Positions 13,543 through 13,635 of a stretch of DNA of 13,635 nucleotides are shown piece after piece. Every line of letters starts with the position of its first letter. Position 1 is the first letter of the stretch. A program made the position numbers and the translations under genes. Source of the stretch: Candidatus Nitrosopumilus sp. (GTDB lineage: Archaea; Thermoproteota; Nitrososphaeria; Nitrososphaerales; Nitrosopumilaceae); the NCBI GenBank assembly GCA_011055585.1, contig DRGT01000017.1:1-13635 (forward strand), written 5' to 3'. The notes under the pieces are model-generated. The model was not told where the DNA came from, searched no databases, and worked only from the letters and a program-made list of their open reading frames with translations.

Positions 13543-13635
13543 GCAGGGGTATCGAAGCCCGGTCAACCGAGAAGGACTCAAGATCGGTTATGCGAAATCC
13601 TTTCCTTTAGGGGTTCGTGGGTTCAAATCCCACCT
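13543..13635 (+). tRNA. tRNA-Leu (CAA anticodon), intron-containing, 3' end cut by the window
   Basis: Acceptor 5' strand GCAGGGG (13543-13549). D stem TCG/CGA (13552-13554, 13568-13570) with GG at 13561-13562. Anticodon stem AAGGA (13572-13576) and TCCTT (13598-13602). Loop CTCAAG then A, with anticodon CAA at 13579-13581. Long variable arm TCCTTTAGGGGTTC (13603-13616), as in class II leucine tRNAs. T arm GTGGG-TTCAAAT-CCCAC (13617-13633). The window stops at CT, the first two of seven acceptor 3' bases; CTCCTGC would complete the stem with one G-U pair. A 14-nt insertion at 13583-13596 interrupts the anticodon loop. Without it, the mature tRNA would be about 85 nt, normal for leucine. It decodes UUG. 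Confidence 0.92.
13583..13596 (+). other. 14-nt tRNA intron at position 37/38
   Basis: ATCGGTTATGCGAA lies between G37 (13582) and A38 (13597), the commonest archaeal tRNA intron site. A relaxed bulge-helix-bulge can be drawn: anticodon stem outside; central helix CUCA (32-35) against intron UGCG with one U-C mismatch; 3-nt bulges AG|A and AA|A cut between their second and third bases; then a 7-nt terminal loop UCGGUUA. This matches the cleavage geometry of the archaeal splicing endonuclease, though the central helix is imperfect and the inner helix is missing. The exact boundary could shift by one A without changing the spliced product. Confidence 0.8.

Noticed and set aside
13583..13600. 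The extra bases in the tRNA as an extended anticodon stem or a tRNA pseudogene
   Set aside because: Removing exactly 14 nt restores a 5-bp anticodon stem, a 7-nt loop and a normal class II leucine tRNA, and the site is the standard 37/38 intron position.
13543..13635. tRNA gene as an integration site of a mobile element
   Set aside because: No integrase, direct repeat of the tRNA 3' end, or foreign-looking gene is visible in the window; the 3' flank lies outside it.

Overview
The window looks like a piece of chromosome from an AT-rich ammonia-oxidising archaeon of the Nitrososphaerota (Thaumarchaeota), most likely Nitrosopumilus-like. The clues are an archaeal-type phosphoglycerate kinase, a PAC2 proteasome-assembly-chaperone protein, a crenarchaeal/thaumarchaeal-style single-OB-fold ssDNA-binding protein, promoters with archaeal TATA boxes about 25 nt from start codons (leaderless or nearly so), oligo-T terminators, and a tRNA-Leu interrupted after position 37 by a tiny intron with a bulge-helix-bulge-like fold. 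The assignment rests on gene content and protein character; no search was run.

Layout. 1-230: C-terminal end of a secreted RTX-type calcium-binding repeat protein, cut by the window edge. 290-4080: tetrapyrrole operon hemL-hemC-cobA-hemD, all on the plus strand with overlapping or 1-bp junctions. These enzymes take glutamate-1-semialdehyde to 5-aminolevulinate, close the tetrapyrrole ring and methylate it to precorrin-2, the branch point for siroheme, cobalamin and archaeal heme. HemA and HemB, needed on either side of HemL, are not here. 4133-9014: iron-sulfur assembly operon sufB-sufD-sufS-sufU plus a small four-cysteine protein of unknown function. It has its own TATA box. SufC, the ATPase partner of SufB/SufD, is absent. 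SufS strips sulfur from cysteine, SufU probably receives it, and SufB-SufD form the scaffold.

9007-10215 (minus): phosphoglycerate kinase, tail-to-tail with the Suf operon and overlapping it by 8 bp. 10216-10388: divergent regulatory gap with two inverted repeats. 10389-11057: membrane PAP2-family phosphatase. 11046-11357 (minus): orphan 103-residue protein overlapping the PAP2 gene tail-to-tail. 11503-12261: lysine-rich coiled-coil protein whose tail is a perfect 42-bp tandem duplication. 12320-13105: PAC2 protein. 13122-13478 (minus): OB-fold protein, separated from PAC2 by an A6/T6 bidirectional terminator. 13543-end: tRNA-Leu(CAA) with a 14-nt intron, lacking only its last acceptor bases.

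No gene-free stretch exceeds 175 bp. I see no insertion sequence, CRISPR array, prophage or defence module. The most unusual points are the CxxCxxC cysteine cluster in SufU, the small four-cysteine protein beside it, the duplicated basic tail at 12169-12258, the tRNA intron with its D-arm complementarity, and the TATA box lying inside the annotated start of the OB-fold gene.
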